Positions 33,690 to 45,485 of a stretch of DNA of 64,000 nucleotides are shown one piece after another. The notes under the pieces were generated by a model, which worked only from the letters and a program-made list of their open reading frames with translations, was not told the DNA's origin and did no database searches. The number at the start of each line of letters is the position of its first letter. The stretch's first letter is position 1. Origin of the DNA: Amborella trichopoda. Lineage: Eukaryota > Streptophyta > Magnoliopsida > Amborellales > Amborellaceae. Both the position numbers and the translations under genes were made by a program. Location of the stretch: assembly GCF_000471905.2 (NCBI RefSeq), contig NW_006498549.1, positions 2,279,414 through 2,343,413 of the forward strand. Direction: 5' to 3'.

Positions 33690-34240
33690 GGAGTATAACA
33701 TACATACAAAGGAGACTTCTCTAGCTAGGAACTGGCCTATGATGGAGAGCATACCTTGCTCACAATGACGACCCTTCCACAGAACAACATGGAGTACACA
33801 ATTATGTTGGAGGACTTAGCTTCCAACATGCTTCATAAGCTAAGCATCACCATTGGTTACCACCCTTTGCCAACCCAAGTCGTCGCCGTGCACGATCACA
33901 ACAGAACATGAATCCTTGCCATTAATCAAAGGATCGAACAAACAACAATCGTTGTGCATGACTAACACCGGGCGCGTCATGTTGCTAGCCACGTGCGAAT
34001 AAGGCACTGACTAGCACAACACAAAACTAGCGCCGGTTGTGTTTCTAAAAAGCCCAACATCGGCTGTGTCTTTGAAAGACTAATGCCGGTTGTGATTCTT
34101 AGGCCCAACACCAGCTATGTTTCTAAGGCCCAGCACCTGCTGTGTTTCTAATGCCCAGTGCGGACTGTGTTTCTAAGGCCTAACGCCGGCTGTGTTCTTT
34201 GAAGGCTAATGCCGGCTGTGTTGGGCAAGGGAATAATGGC
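33690..34240 (+). other. Conserved 3' zone block plus GCCGGCTGTGTT repeats
   Basis: 33,715-34,015 aligns by eye at high similarity to the reverse complement of 55,790-56,100 (phrases 'tatgatggagagca', 'ttggaggacttagcttcca', 'caccgggcgcgtcatgttgctagcc'). From 34,020 a minisatellite of about 26-30 bases with GCCGGCTGTGTTTCTAAGGCC-like units begins. No ORF is shared between the two copies, so the conservation is not obviously of a protein. Confidence 0.6.
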
Positions 34241-34244
34241 GACT

Positions 34245-35055
34245 GTGTCATCTGTCGCCATGCGTGTTCGAGACCTTTTGCCTCCCCACACCTCCTCGGC
34301 TCCTTTGACCCTTCGGTTGACTAAGACTCTTCGTCTCCCTAGTGACTGTGCACCTTCTCGAGACCCCTCGTCTTCTTGCAATAGATCGAATTCGCAGCGA
34401 CCTTTCATCTCCCCACAACTGTTCACCTCCCAAGTGAATGATCACTCCTTTGTGACCTCTCGATTTCTCATTGGAAGCTCCCCTCTTCCATCGAAAATAG
34501 GCTGTACACCTTCCCCTCTTCTTTTCGACAGTGAAAAACCCTAGAAACCAGTAGAAGTTTATTGTCAACACTCTGCAGCAAGTTAGATCCTTTCGCCTTC
34601 TTCAAAACCCCCAAAACCATTGTTGGAATCTCTGAAGCTCCCTAGAAAACCCCCTGTGTTTCTCACTCTGACCTTCACCACAACGCTTTGCATCCTCTTG
34701 TGTTCTCTCTCTCCCAGCCGGAACTCTCTTGCTACAGTTCTTACCAGAAAAACTTTAGGCACCTTGTGTTTTCGCCGAAGTTCTCGTTGGAAGCTCTCTC
34801 TCTCACTATTAGACTTAGCAGTTTTACCTTCGATGAGACGGTAAAAATGGGGTTTACCCCGTTATATAGGCAAAGCTTCCCTGAAGTGCCCTCCACAAAC
34901 CAAGAATGCGAGTCAGGTCCTTGAAGGCCACACAACGATGGGCCAGACCAGGTTGGGCTTAGACCCGAGATTCGAATTAGAGTTTACTGTCGCTCATGAA
35001 AACTCAAGAAACAGAGACTAGGACCGGGTTGGGCTAAGGGCCAAGGCTCGAACAT
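34245..35055 (-). promoter_or_regulatory. Antisense promoter-like module inside the 3' zone
   Basis: On the minus strand CCTATATAAC (34,861-34,870) is preceded by 'gagggcacttcagggaagc' and followed by 'ggggtaaaccccatttttaccg'. The minus-strand element carries the matching arrangement at 54,935-55,000 in its own antisense direction. The module is flanked on both sides by the same minisatellite. Downstream minus frames (34,741-34,935, 34,248-34,571 and 34,148-34,426; 64, 107 and 92 codons) are not recognisable. Antisense promoters and ORFs in this position are known in some Tat elements. An old reverse-oriented LTR insertion is the alternative. Confidence 0.5.
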
Positions 35056-35059
35056 GAAC

Positions 35060-35270
35060 CCCTACTCAGCACCGGCTGTGTTGTCAATGACCCAGCACCA
35101 GCTGTGTTCTCAATGACCTAGTGTCAGCTATGTTCTCAATGGCTAGCACCAGCTATGTTCTCAATGACTTAGCACCGGCTGTGTTCTCAAAGACCCAGCG
35201 TCGATTGTGTTCTTGAGAATTAGTGCCGGCTATGTCCAGCGTCGGTTGTGTTCCCAAGTCTACTACCACT
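35060..35270 (+). repeat. 26-bp minisatellite (GCTGTGTTCTCAATGAC)
   Basis: GCTGTG or GCTATG at 35,075, 35,101, 35,127, 35,152 and 35,178 gives a period of 25-26 bases. It is the same family as 34,020-34,240 on the other side of the antisense module, and as 54,590-54,700 and 55,620-55,800 in the minus-strand element. Confidence 0.8.
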
Positions 35271-35540
35271 TGTGTTTCCACTGCGCACACTAGAGCCGCG
35301 TGTGTTACCTCCGCCCATGTTAAGCATCGTACATGTCAAAGCTACTACCGTTGAAGTCCACCGCCATGTGCTAGTGTCACACATGTCTTAGAGATGCGCG
35401 TGCTAGAACCTGGTCATCGCCGTGTGTGTCTTACCACTATCCGAAGTGGAGTTACACCCAGGCTGTTGTCCCCAAGCCATGACTCATCATTCCCCACAGG
35501 AGTTCACCCAGGCTGATGCATTCAGGCCATGACTTTTCAT
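35271..35540 (+). other. 3' zone, short repeats before LTR copy E
   Basis: The phrase 'cacccaggctgttg..cccaagccatgactcatcatt' occurs twice (about 35,457 and 35,505). Its counterparts in the minus-strand element (54,060-54,400) form a longer array built on ACTCCACTGGGGAT. No gene is seen. Confidence 0.45.
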
Positions 35541-37510
35541 TGTTGGAATATATTTTTCATCATCATGGGGCCCCTTCTCACTAAAGCCTAGAAAATAGTG
35601 AAAATCCTAACAATCTCAAATTTTCCCCAAAACAGTCCAAGATCTTCATGAGGACTCTCAAACGTCTCCTGCCAAGTTTTGTCACATTCCGACACATCTA
35701 AGGCAGTGCAGATTGAGAAACAATTCCAACAGAATCGGTCTCTAGCACCCTGAAATGGACCTTATAACTATAGCTACATTCTCGACATCTCAGTTTGTTG
35801 TGGCACCATCGCCATTTGATCCGGCACGGTTGAAATCACTCAGGGGTCAAATTTCTGCTCGAATGGACACTCCAAAAAAATGTTATAGGAACAAGAGTGA
35901 AACAGAAGGAGCCACACGCTATTCCTGTGCGGCCACCCTACAACTCTACACTATTCAAGGGAACAACTCTACACCATTGAAGGGACAGTCGTGAGCAGTG
36001 ACTTTCAACACTCATATCTCACCTGTCCCAAGTAGGATCGCACTCAAATTTGGTGAGCATATTCGTCGCATCAAGATGAGCGATTCGATGTGGTACTCCC
36101 CGTGATGATACCCGAGCGTGAAGAAATTCTAGAGAAAAGTTGCAGATCCATGAAGAAATTGCAGGAAATTCAACAACATCATGACTCGCTCGAGCGGCCG
36201 AATCATGCCACTCGCGAGCCCAATCAACGAGAGACCAATTCCATCGCGTGCGTAAGATCTTAGGCCATCTCTGACCTGAACCCCATACATGATCAACGGT
36301 CAGATTCTACACACGAAGCCAACCAAGAGACTGTAAATTCCATCGTCGAAATTCCAGATTTCTACCAAAATTCCAAAGTTGTAAAATCTACGTTCAAGCA
36401 CGAAATTGAGCTGCGTTTGTTGCCCCACAATCGTAACGGCATGCTCAGTGTGATCTAGTGAAGAAATCATCAAAAAATGTCAAGGAATGAGCACTCTATC
36501 GATCCGAAGTTTCAAGATCTATTCAAATTTCAAGTCACATGATCGTGCACTAAAACCATGATCCATGGCTCGAAGTTGGAACCATCCCGAGCCCTACAAG
36601 GAAACAATCATCTTTTGATCAATTGGGAATCAGAACAACCCCAGATCACCCATGAAAAATCTTGCACGTTCTAGGCCAACACAGGGACTGTTATGAAATT
36701 TCACAAATTGTTAGGAAGGGGTAAATCTGTCATTTTACACCCTATTTTCTAATTTCTTTTAAATCATTTTAGTCTTAATTTTAAGTAATTAAGGTTACTT
36801 TTGATCATCCACCCATGTTTGGGACAGATTCTATATATTTGTTCCATCATTGTACCCACAAAAAAGAACACAAACTCAATCCCTCACATAAGAGAGAGTT
36901 TATACTTAATACAGTTTCACTTTCTTACCATTAGTGGGTCACATTTGGAGAGAGAGAGAATAAGGTTAGAGAAACTATTGATTGGTACCCCTAAGCTTGA
37001 GGTAGATCTTCTCTCTCTTCCTTTTCGTTTCTTCTCTCTCTTCTTCTTCTTCTTTCTCTTCCTCTCTTTCTTCTTCCTCTTCTCCATTTGAGTTCCCAGT
37101 GGAGGCCATGTGTGGCAATGACAGTGTCATGCATGCCTCTCCCGTGGTCTCATAGGTCGCGCATGGTGACGATAGTGCCATGCGCGAATCTTCTTCCCCT
37201 TCTGTTTGTCTGTCTCTCTCTCCCTGTGAGGCTTGTTGACGACACTACTCATCGCCTTCCACAGACATAGCTTCGACATCTCAGTGAGGAGCCCAGACGG
37301 TGAAACTCGTTGCCGCCCGCAGGGGTCTTCCGCTGTTGTGAGCCTATCATAGATGACAATACCTATCGCCGCCCGCTAACGGCCTCGGCAACACCAATTG
37401 TCGTCCAAGAGCTTCCTCCGCGGACTCGGTGCTCTTCGACGTCCGTGAGCTTTCTCCGCTCATTCGGTGCTCATCGCCATCCTTCTTGCGTCCCACGCCT
37501 ATCGCAGTAC
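35541..37510 (+). mobile_element. LTR copy E (diverged LTR-I), 3' end missing
   Basis: It begins TGTTGGAATATATTTTTCATC, matching the LTR-I start at 37,696 (TGTTTGAACACATTTTTCAGC), and follows LTR-I order: the 'ctagcaccctgaaatggacc' block, the 'tcatgcaaatttggtgagc' block, CTATATATT at 36,831 and a CT-rich tract at 37,007-37,085. It never reaches the CCTAACCA terminus. Sequence typical of the 3' internal end takes over near 37,510. It is less similar to D and F than they are to each other, so I read it as an independent LTR inside the 3' zone. It could instead be the original 3' LTR. Confidence 0.6.
37157..37187 (+). promoter_or_regulatory. Perfect 10-bp stem-loop in LTR E
   Basis: TCGCGCATGG (37,157-37,166) and CCATGCGCGA (37,178-37,187) pair perfectly around an 11-base loop. 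The island just upstream (CATGTGTGG with TCATGCATG, 37,108-37,136) pairs with G:U wobbles around a similar 11-base loop. These are equivalents of the U5 islands in copies A and B, with different stem bases. Confidence 0.65.
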
Positions 37511-37695
37511 GCCTCATGAAAAATATCGTCAAGCGCTTTTCGTAGTGCGCCTCATGAGCATCCTAGTTACAACATTGTGTGGATCTCCTCGGCGTTCACA
37601 TGGTCCTGTGGCTAGGAAGAAAAAGTAATAAAGCCAAAGAAAATTTTTTGATTGTTGTCCTTCTCTCTTCTCTCAAAGCATAACACTCGGCGGGC
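37511..37695 (+). other. Internal 3' end abutting the 3' LTR
   Basis: The phrases 'ggatctcctcggcgttcac', 'ctgtggctaggaagaaaaagtaataaagcc' and 'attgttgtccttctc' match the reverse complement of 52,500-52,620, which precedes the other 3' LTR in the same way. The hairpin seen there is degraded here (37,650-37,690). No classical polypurine tract is visible directly before the LTR. Confidence 0.65.
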
Positions 37696-40600
37696 TGTTT
37701 GAACACATTTTTCAGCACCTTGGGTCCGCGATGCGGAATAAAAAGAGAAGTCAGTCAATAAAGACTCAACATACAGTGGACCTGCTGACAGCCTCATAAT
37801 TTCCTTAAAACGGGTCAGAATCTTCCTAAGCACTCCAAAAGGCAACCTGTCAAGTTTCGTCACAATCCGACATGTCTAAGGCAGGGCAAACAAATAAATA
37901 ATTTCAAAAACAATCAGCCTCTAGCACCCTGAAATGGACCCCGTAACTAGAAATCTATTTTCACTACATTAAACAGGTATGGGACCACTTCCATTGGATC
38001 TGACACGGTCGAAAACCCTTAAGGGTCAAGTTTCGGCTTAAACGGACATTTCAAGACAAGTTATGAGTAAAGTACTAAAAAATGTTAGGCCGCAGACTAT
38101 TCCTTGTGTGCCTTCCCTACACCAAGTCACCATTAATGGTGACTATTTTCACATTCATGAACAGAAACTTTGAAGACTCGCATCTCACTCATCTTGAGTG
38201 GGATCACGCACAAATTTGGTGAGCGTGTTTGTCTTGTCAAGACGAGCATTTTAATAAGTTGTACGACTTGTGACGATACCCGAGCAGGGAGAAAAAATAG
38301 AGAGAAGTTAGTGATTCGTGAAGAGAGTTGCAGAAAATTCGGCAGTAATATGCCTCGCTCGAGCGGCCATATCATGGCGCTCACGTACCCGATGAACGCG
38401 AAACCAATTGCATTATGTATGTAAGGTCCGAGGCTATGTCTGGGTCAAACCCTGCATACAATGAATGGTAGGATTTGGCACATGAAGGCGTCAAAATTGG
38501 TACAGATTCTTGCCAATAGATTTTGAGATTCCGGTCAAAAACCCAAGACGAGGAAATCTTCGTTCAAACACAAAATCGAGTTGCATTCGTTACAACGTGA
38601 TTGTGACAGCATGCTCAGTGAAATTCAGTGAAGAAACAGAAGAAAAAAATCAAGAAATAAGCACACTATCGATCGAAAATCTTCAAGATCTATACAAATT
38701 TTGAGTCGCATGATCGTGGTCTGAAAACACGATCCGTGGCTCGAAGTTGGTATCAAATCGATTGTCATGTCGAGCCCGATAAGAAAGCAATCATCTTTCG
38801 ACAAAAAAAGACGTGACAGTAACCCCGAATCATCCATTGAAGATCACGTAAGTTCTAAGGTCGCAGCAGGGACTGTTTTGAAATTTCATGTATTATTAGG
38901 CAGGGGCAAAACAGTCCTTTAGCTCCCAGTTTTAGCATTTATTATAATTCAATTAAATTGTAATTATCATCAATTTAGATAGTTTTTGTGTATACACTCA
39001 TGTTGAGAGCCCAATTCTATAAGTACTTGCTAAGCCCCTCTGTAAAAAAGGCCCCTCATTTTTCAATCTTATGAATAAAATTTGGGAGTTTTCACATTGA
39101 ATTTGTGGGCATGTCTTGGAGAGAGAGTAGAGAGAGAAGAGAGAAGAAAAGGTCTAATACCCTTTGGTGAAGGTAACTTTCTCTCTCCTCCTCTCATTTC
39201 TCTTTCACTCTCCTCCCCTCTTTTATCTCTTTTTCTCTCCTCTCATCTCTCACTTTCTCTCTCCTTCCCTCATCTATCTCTTTCTCTCTCCTCTCGTCTC
39301 TCTCTCCATTTCTCTCTCGCTTTCCTGATCTTCTTTACTTTCGTTCCTTCCCTCCTCTATCTTTCCTTTCTTTCCTCACTTTCCTAATCTCTCTCTTCCT
39401 CCTTTACCCTGTTCTCTTCTTTCTCTTCTCTGTTCATGCATGGCGGAGCCTATCGCTAGATGTGATGTCTTCCTACTCCTGAGACATAAACAGTGAGCTG
39501 AGTCTTAACCCGAATAGCAGGCTGGGCCTCTGTCAAAGTTCTCCTCTCTCACTTCCTTGTCATGGATAACAGAAGCTCATCGTCATCCATGTTTTCTCAC
39601 TCCCATGTCATGGATGGTGGAAGCTCATCGCCACCCATGTTTCCTCTCTCGGTGGAAGCTCATCGTCGTCCGTGTTTTCTCTCTCTTTGTACTCATCTGG
39701 CAAGGATGGCAGAAGCTCATTGCCATCCATATTTTCTCTCTCCTCTATCATGGATAATGGAAGCTCCTCGCCGTCCATGTTTTCTCTCTCCTCTGTCATG
39801 GACGGTAGAAGCTTATCGCCATCCATGCTTCTCTCTCATTCTCTCTCCTATGTCGTGGCCGACAGGAACTCACTACCGTTCAATGTTCCCCTTCTTTCTT
39901 CACTCTCGCTTTCTTACTCTTCTTTCTCTCCCTTCTTTCTCTCCCTTCTTTCTTTCTTCTTCCCCCTTTTTCTCTTCTTTCTCACTGCTCCTCTCTTCTT
40001 CTTTTTCACTCTCTCTCTTCTATTTCTTCTTCGCACCTGCACGACATCGGTAGTACTGTGCATGCCTCTCCTTCACTTTTCTTTCTCCTTCCCTCCGGTT
40101 TTACCAAGGGAGGCTAAGTCAAGCACTACCACGGTAGTCTCGTTGTTTAGCAGTATTACCATTGTGCCGATCTTAGTTTTCGTGCCGGTCTTACTGCCAC
40201 GATAGGCTCGCCATCGTGCCAGGTTGGTCGGTGATTGTTCTGTCGTCTAGTAGTATTGCCATTGTCCTGGTCTAGTTACCGTGCATGCCTTTCTACCACA
40301 CCGGGTCAATCACTTGCTAGTCTAGCTACTGTGTTAGTCTAGCCACTTGGTCAGATTCCTATCTTCCCCATTCTTGTATTCTATCCGCTTCCTCTTTTTC
40401 TTCTTTTGAATGTGCATTCGCCTAAAGACAAATTGGAGTCCCTTGGCCCACTTGTCTTATAAATTAACCGTGTGTATGTGATTGCAGAAACAGGAGAGTA
40501 CAGGCCAAGAGAGGCGATTCGGAACCAGTTGAAGAACTAGGGGGACTTTCTTCGTGATCTAAGAGCGCACTCATGAGAGCCGGCCCTCGTAAGTTCAGAA

Positions 40601-40757
40601 CCTACCTTAAATTCCTCTCTTATTAGTTTGTATACCTACCCTTATTTACAAACAAGGTTCTCGAGAGAGTGATCTCAAGTCTTAGGTTCCCATGAAACCC
40701 GAGACACGTGCCACCAGGTCATCTCAACCCGAAGGGCGAGATCGAGGCACCTAACCA
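37696..40757 (+). mobile_element. 3' LTR (LTR-I copy F), complete
   Basis: It runs TGTTTGAACAC...CACCTAACCA, 3,062 bases. It contains a TATA box (CTATAAGTA, 39,017-39,025), a poly(A) signal (39,074-39,079), the CT-rich tract (39,180-39,420), a short 57-bp array (39,560-39,875), the 'gccggtcttactgcc' block and the U5 hairpin at 40,640-40,657. It is the only complete plus-strand LTR-I here and serves as reference for the truncated copies. The five bases after it (CAAAG) have no recognisable partner, because the 5' LTR start is missing. Confidence 0.8.
39560..39875 (+). repeat. 57-bp-type repeats in LTR-I copy F
   Basis: Five to six units of TCATGGACGGTAGAAGCTCATCGCCATCCATG lie at irregular spacing. 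The array is far shorter than the ~14 units in its partner LTR D, so array length changed after insertion or by unequal exchange. Confidence 0.75.
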
Positions 40758-41660
40758 CAAAGCAAACCATGAAAGAAAAATAGCATCTCATTCATCAGGC
40801 CAGATAATACCGAACAAATTAAAATCATTAAGTACATTCAAAATCTCCAAAGGTTCTTTATAATTCCGTCAACAAGGCACTACCGACCTGACTAAAAAAC
40901 AAGACAGTATTACAACAAAACAACATTGTGGCACAGCCACCTGACACCTACTATAAAAAAGTTCCTTGATCAGTCCCGAACTTCAGCCGCTTGTCACCAC
41001 TGTCCAGTTGCCTCCCCCGCGAGAATGGTCGGTTAGCACTCTACACAGATGGAAAAATAAGAAGAGTGAGCAAAAAGCCCAGTAAGTGGATCAGCTCCCT
41101 TACATTCTCACTTACATGCATGTACACAACAACATGGTCTACAGTTCATCAAAAATCATACAGGCATCGCAAAGTAAGATCGTGCATAAGAATATATATT
41201 TTCCATATAAAGAAAGTATAATTTAGATATCAGAGTACCAATTGTTCTAAAGATGGCAAATACATCTATGCTTATCACAGTTACAGTCAGACATTTGTAT
41301 AGAAAGCTTAAGTCAGACTGGCAGAACAGATCTATTTACTCCCAAAGTAGAAGCTACATCGATTAGGCTAAGCCAATCCTGTAACTTGGAACTTCTACCC
41401 TCATTTAGGAGGGAGGACGATGAAAAATGGAGGTCCCATTTCGTAATGTCCTCACTCATGAACACAATCCCAACACGCTTTGTGGTTTTCGATAGGCGGT
41501 GACCTTGCACGACATGATCCTTTCCTTACGCCTTTCTTTAGGCGAGAGGGTGTTACACTACGATTGGAGGTCCCAATGCATAGTGCCCATAACAATTTGG
41601 GGATCCCTGTCATTTATAGTCACTTCTTGACTCCACTCCTATCAATGAAGTCGAGATATA
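40758..41660. other. No gene recognised
   Basis: This AT-rich stretch has only short frames (40,991-41,221, 41,313-41,510 and 41,480-41,677), none recognisable. It grades into the repeat that starts near 41,665. It is probably internal sequence of the LTR-II element whose LTR begins at 48,800. Confidence 0.4.
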
Positions 41661-41664
41661 GTAT

Positions 41665-42020
41665 ACCCAACTACTAATGGAAGACCCATTGCGTAGTGGT
41701 CATAACACATATAACAGTTTCAACATAACAGAATCACAATATCCACTACCAATGGATGACCCATTACATAGCGGTCATGGCTCATATAACAATTTCAATA
41801 TAGCAAAATCTTAGTATAACATAATCAACTATCCACTACTAATGGAGGACCTATTGTGCAATGGTCATGGCTCATATAACAATTTCACTATAACAGAATC
41901 ACAGTATAACAGAATCACAGTATCCACTAATGGAGGACCCATTGCGTAGTGGTCATGGCTCATATAATAGATCATATTATAACAGGATCACAGTATCCGC
42001 TACCAATGGAGGACAAAACT
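41665..42020. repeat. 75-90-bp minisatellite with nested hairpin
   Basis: AATGGA-type cores at 41,676, 41,751, 41,841, 41,929 and 42,005 define units of 75-90 bases with 'ggtcatggctcatataacaatttcaatataacagaatcacag' in between. The unit at 41,924-41,952 pairs CCACTA with TAGTGG and, inside it, ATGG with CCAT. Two more partial units lie at 43,340-43,440, 1.3 kb away. Confidence 0.8.
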
Positions 42021-42150
42021 CTTTTACTCATGGTTTCGTGACCATGCTCGTCCATCATTTTTACTTATGGGGTTCCCTTGTTAAGGTATACACCATGCTC
42101 ATTTATATATTCTTTGTGAAGGCGTGTTTAAGGTCATGCCTTCAGGACCT
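42020..42150. repeat. TTTTACTCATGG repeats, second locus
   Basis: Two to three units of the same family as 10,373-10,650. CATGGT (42,029-42,034) pairs with ACCATG (42,041-42,046). It is followed by 'tttgtgaaggcgtgtttaaggtcatgcc', exactly as at 53,570-53,600, so these two loci share a long ordered block. Confidence 0.7.
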
Positions 42151-42540
42151 GTGCGAAGCCTTTTAATGTCATGCGGCATGGACATGCACTCTAGTTTAAG
42201 GTCATACAACTTGACCGTAGTGGAGACGGATGGCAATCTGTGGAGGTCATGGTGTGAGTATAGTAGTGGTTTTAGCTCACTTTTGAGGGGATGGCACGAG
42301 GCTACCTATGAAAGATGGATAATGTATGAAAGGTGGGTGACAAATGGTGACCCACTAGCTTACGACGAGTATAAGTGGTGGGATGGTTCGCCGTTTTGTG
42401 AGCACGGGTGAGACTCACTGGGGAATGGTGGACGGTGAAATGAATGAACTTACTAAGGAGGTAGTGAAGGTGGTGCACGCGCACGAATAGGTCGGCTAGG
42501 GAAGTCGTGCATAAAGATGGACGTAAAAGATGTGTGTGCG
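42150..42540. other. Spacer within satellite region, no gene recognised
   Basis: The stretch has phrases such as 'gtggtgaggtcatgg' and 'gactcactggggaat' related to repeats at 54,060-54,180. The 95-codon frame at 42,124-42,411 is not recognisable. Confidence 0.35.
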
Positions 42541-42960
42541 TATGTGGGGGTGATCTTTAAGGTCATGCCACTAGGACCCGTACAAAGCAATTTATTGTCA
42601 TATGGCCAAAATGTGTACTACGGTCTAAAGTCATATAGCTTGGTCCATGGCTATGCAGTTTAAAGTCATGCAACTAGGACCATGCAGTTTAAGGTCATGC
42701 AACTAAACATCCGCTACAATTTATGGTCATATAGTTTGGACCGTGGTGCTGAGTTTTTTAATATCATGCGGCTAGAACGTGTACTATAGTTTAAAGTCAT
42801 ATAGCTTGGACCGTGTGGTTTAGAGTCTTATGGCTTGGACTATGCAATTTAAGGTCGTGCAACTAGACCTCCACCATAGTTTGGACCATACAGTTTAAGG
42901 CCGTGCAACTAGACCGTGGCTGTGTAGTTTAAGGTCATGCAGCACGGACCATTGTGTGGT
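42540..42960 (-). repeat. 35-bp satellite family, reverse orientation
   Basis: Units such as TTTAAGGTCATGCAACTAGG and ACCATGCAG repeat with a period near 30-37 bases. On the minus strand they match the family at 5,230-5,605. Variants 'ggtcatatagcttggacc' alternate with 'ggtcatgcaactaggacc', suggesting two subunit types. Confidence 0.75.
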
Positions 42961-43440
42961 TGCCATGTAGATGAAGCTCCATGAGGAATAGGTCTGTAGA
43001 TGACAATCTGATGCCTTAGGGATATGGTTAACATTATACACAAGCAGAGAGCTTTTTAGATGGAGATGGTGGCCTTACAAGGAGTGGCGACATGGCCGAA
43101 AGGTCATGGGTAAAAGAGCCCCAAATAAGAAGGAAGTTGGTGAAAACCGTCTCTACAACGCCGCTTTCCTAGTTCAAGTGAAAATCTGCACAGAACACTT
43201 AGACCAATAAATAGGTTGATGCGGCGTGCACCTCAACAGGCAGCTTCAACCCACACTCAAAAGAACAAACTCCCTGGTGTCACCATTCCAGGACCCAAAA
43301 AATACAAGCTTCAAAGAAAAGATTCTAACAGTCTGAGTCCGGTTGCAATGCGTAGCAGTCATGGCTCATATAACAACTTCAATATAATAGAATCACAGTA
43401 TCCACTAGCGATCATGGCTCATATAACAGAATCATAGTAT
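42960..43440. other. Internal-end sequence shared with 53,220-53,400
   Basis: 43,100-43,310 contains 'atgggtaaaagagcc', 'aataaataggttgatgcg' and 'ccctggtgtcacca', which in reverse complement match 53,230-53,410. No ORF is shared convincingly. Two units of the 75-90-bp repeat close the stretch. Confidence 0.45.
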
Positions 43441-44470
43441 CATACCTTTCTGTAATTTCAAACAGTGATGTCCTGTCACAAATAAGGCCATAATGCTCGA
43501 TCCATTTGGAATTCCAAAATGGTTCCAAAACCAATTTCTCACTAGATACGCTTGTCTTTCAAATGGGGGTGGTTTGAAATCATTTGGACCTCTTTTAACC
43601 TTCAAAATCTCATTAGGAAGGAGGCATTCCATCTGAAACCTGCAGTACAGTTGGGATAGTGACATGTCCCAAACCAAATTTGAGTAAAAACTTGTATCTT
43701 TCAAACAAGGGCAGTTTGAGAACATTTGGACTCTATTTGGGCATTCAAACGTTCGTGACAACCAAAGTAGTAGTTCTGATTTTTTATGATATCTGTCTAT
43801 ATTAACATATATTCGCAAATAATTGTATTACTCTCAATCTAGGGGGAATTTCGAAATATGTTCAATATGTGATTTCACTCATACTCATAGAACTTTTAAA
43901 TAGCAGTGATTTAGAAGAAAACAGACTTCATTTGGTCAGTTAAAATTCGTGACAACAGAGACATCAGTTTCAAAATTTTACTAAATCTGTCTACAGTGAC
44001 CTACTTACACATTTTGAAGCATAACTCTTCATGCATAAAGAATTTGAGTAAGATTCAAACATGCAAAATTTAGTAGAAACAGGTATCTTTCCTATGGCAG
44101 TGATTTAAGGTCATTTGGACATCATTTGGTAGGTCAAAAATAGATTACAAGGACATAGAACCTTCTTGGAAATTACAGTGCAGTTGTAGCATTGTCCAAA
44201 ATGAAAACCAATTAATCCCAAATTATGCTACATCTTAACATAAAAATTTTTATGGACCATTAGATACATATAAGCACTTAATCGCAGGTTTTTCATGGAA
44301 ATCAAGTAAGATTTGAAACTCATGCTGGGCATGCAAAGGCAAGCTAAAGTGTTGGAAATCATGGTAGGACAGTGTATAAATACATGCTCATTCTTATACT
44401 TAATTCTTGCTAAATCCATGCTTAAGGACCTACAAGATAGTTGACCCACTTACCTTGTGTGTGTGCAATG
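43440..44470. repeat. Diverged 140-200-bp repeats
   Basis: A phrase 'gtatctttcaaacaaggGCAGTtTgAgaaCATTTGGAC' recurs with changes near 43,555, 43,690, 43,890 and 44,085. A second phrase 'attcgtgacaacc' also recurs. The units are too diverged to count exactly. The 128-codon minus frame at 43,432-43,818 crosses two units and is not recognisable. Confidence 0.5.
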
Positions 44471-44786
44471 GTGTTCCTAGATTTCCTCCCACAACTCACT
44501 CCTCAAGCTCCTCAATTTGGGCTCAAACAAAGGTTAAAAAGGGGGCTGCAAATTCTAAGTGCTTTGGCTTGTAAGAGTGAGACCATGGCGTGAGGGAAAG
44601 ATAAAGAGGCTTATGTACTCCAAAAGTGTGAGGTGGCAGCTTAGGGTTGTCATGTGGCAGTTCAGTGACATGTAGTTTGACAAGTGGCAGCTGTGGCAGC
44701 ATGCAGTAGGCAATTGGCATCCATGAGTCATACATAGGCTCGACGGTGTAGCGCCCTTTCTCTTCTTCTTCTCTCTTCACCGCCGA

Positions 44787-45475
44787 GCACAATCTCTCAC
44801 CACCGTGCGTACTTTCTCTTCTTTTTCTCTCTTCACCGTCCTATGCACTTTCTCACCGCCATGTGCACTCTCTCACTGTCGTGCGCACTTTCTCACCGCC
44901 ATGCACACTCTCTCACCACCGTGTGCACTTTCTCTCTGTCATGCACACTCTCTCGTCTTCTTATCTCTTCACCGCCATGTGCACTTTCTCATTGCCGTGC
45001 GCACTCTCTCACCACGGTGCGTACTTTCTCTCCGCCATGCACACTTTCTCTTCTTCTTCTCTCTTCACCACTGTGTGCACCTTCTCACCGTCGTGTGCAC
45101 TCTCTCATCGTTGTGCACACTTTCTCTTCTTCTTCTCTCTTCACCGCCGTGCGCACTTTCTCGCCGCCGTGTGCACTCTCTCACCCTCGTGCACACTTTC
45201 TCCCTGTCTTGTGCACTCTCTCACTGCCATGCGCACTCTCTCTCAGCCGTGCGCAGTCTCTCACTGTCGTGCGCACTTTCTCTCTATCATGCACACTTTC
45301 TTTTCTTCTTCTCTCTTCACCGTCGTGCGCACTTTCTCTCTATCATGCACACTTTCTTTTCTTCTTCTCTCTTCACCGTCGTGCGCACTTTCTCACCGCT
45401 GAGCGCACTTTCTCACCACCGTGCTGATTTTCTATCCAACGTGCACACTTTTTCTTCTTCTTCTCTCTTCACCAC
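44787..45475. repeat. 20-bp minisatellite open in all three frames
   Basis: About 33 units of the form CTTTCTCACCGCCGTGCGCA follow each other, with occasional CTTCTTCTCTCTTCACC inserts. Because the unit lacks stops in any frame and 20 is not a multiple of three, three overlapping frames of 281, 194 and 179 codons are open over the same DNA. The core GTGCGCAC is its own reverse complement. This is repeat, not a gene. Confidence 0.9.
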
Positions 45476-45485
45476 CGTGCGCACT

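Noticed and set aside
34219..35055. Solo LTR with TG...CA ends inside the 3' zone
   Set aside because: TGTTGGGC...CTACTCA would fit TG/CA, but no target-site duplication is separable from the flanking repeats and the block is present in two elements; kept as an antisense promoter module instead.
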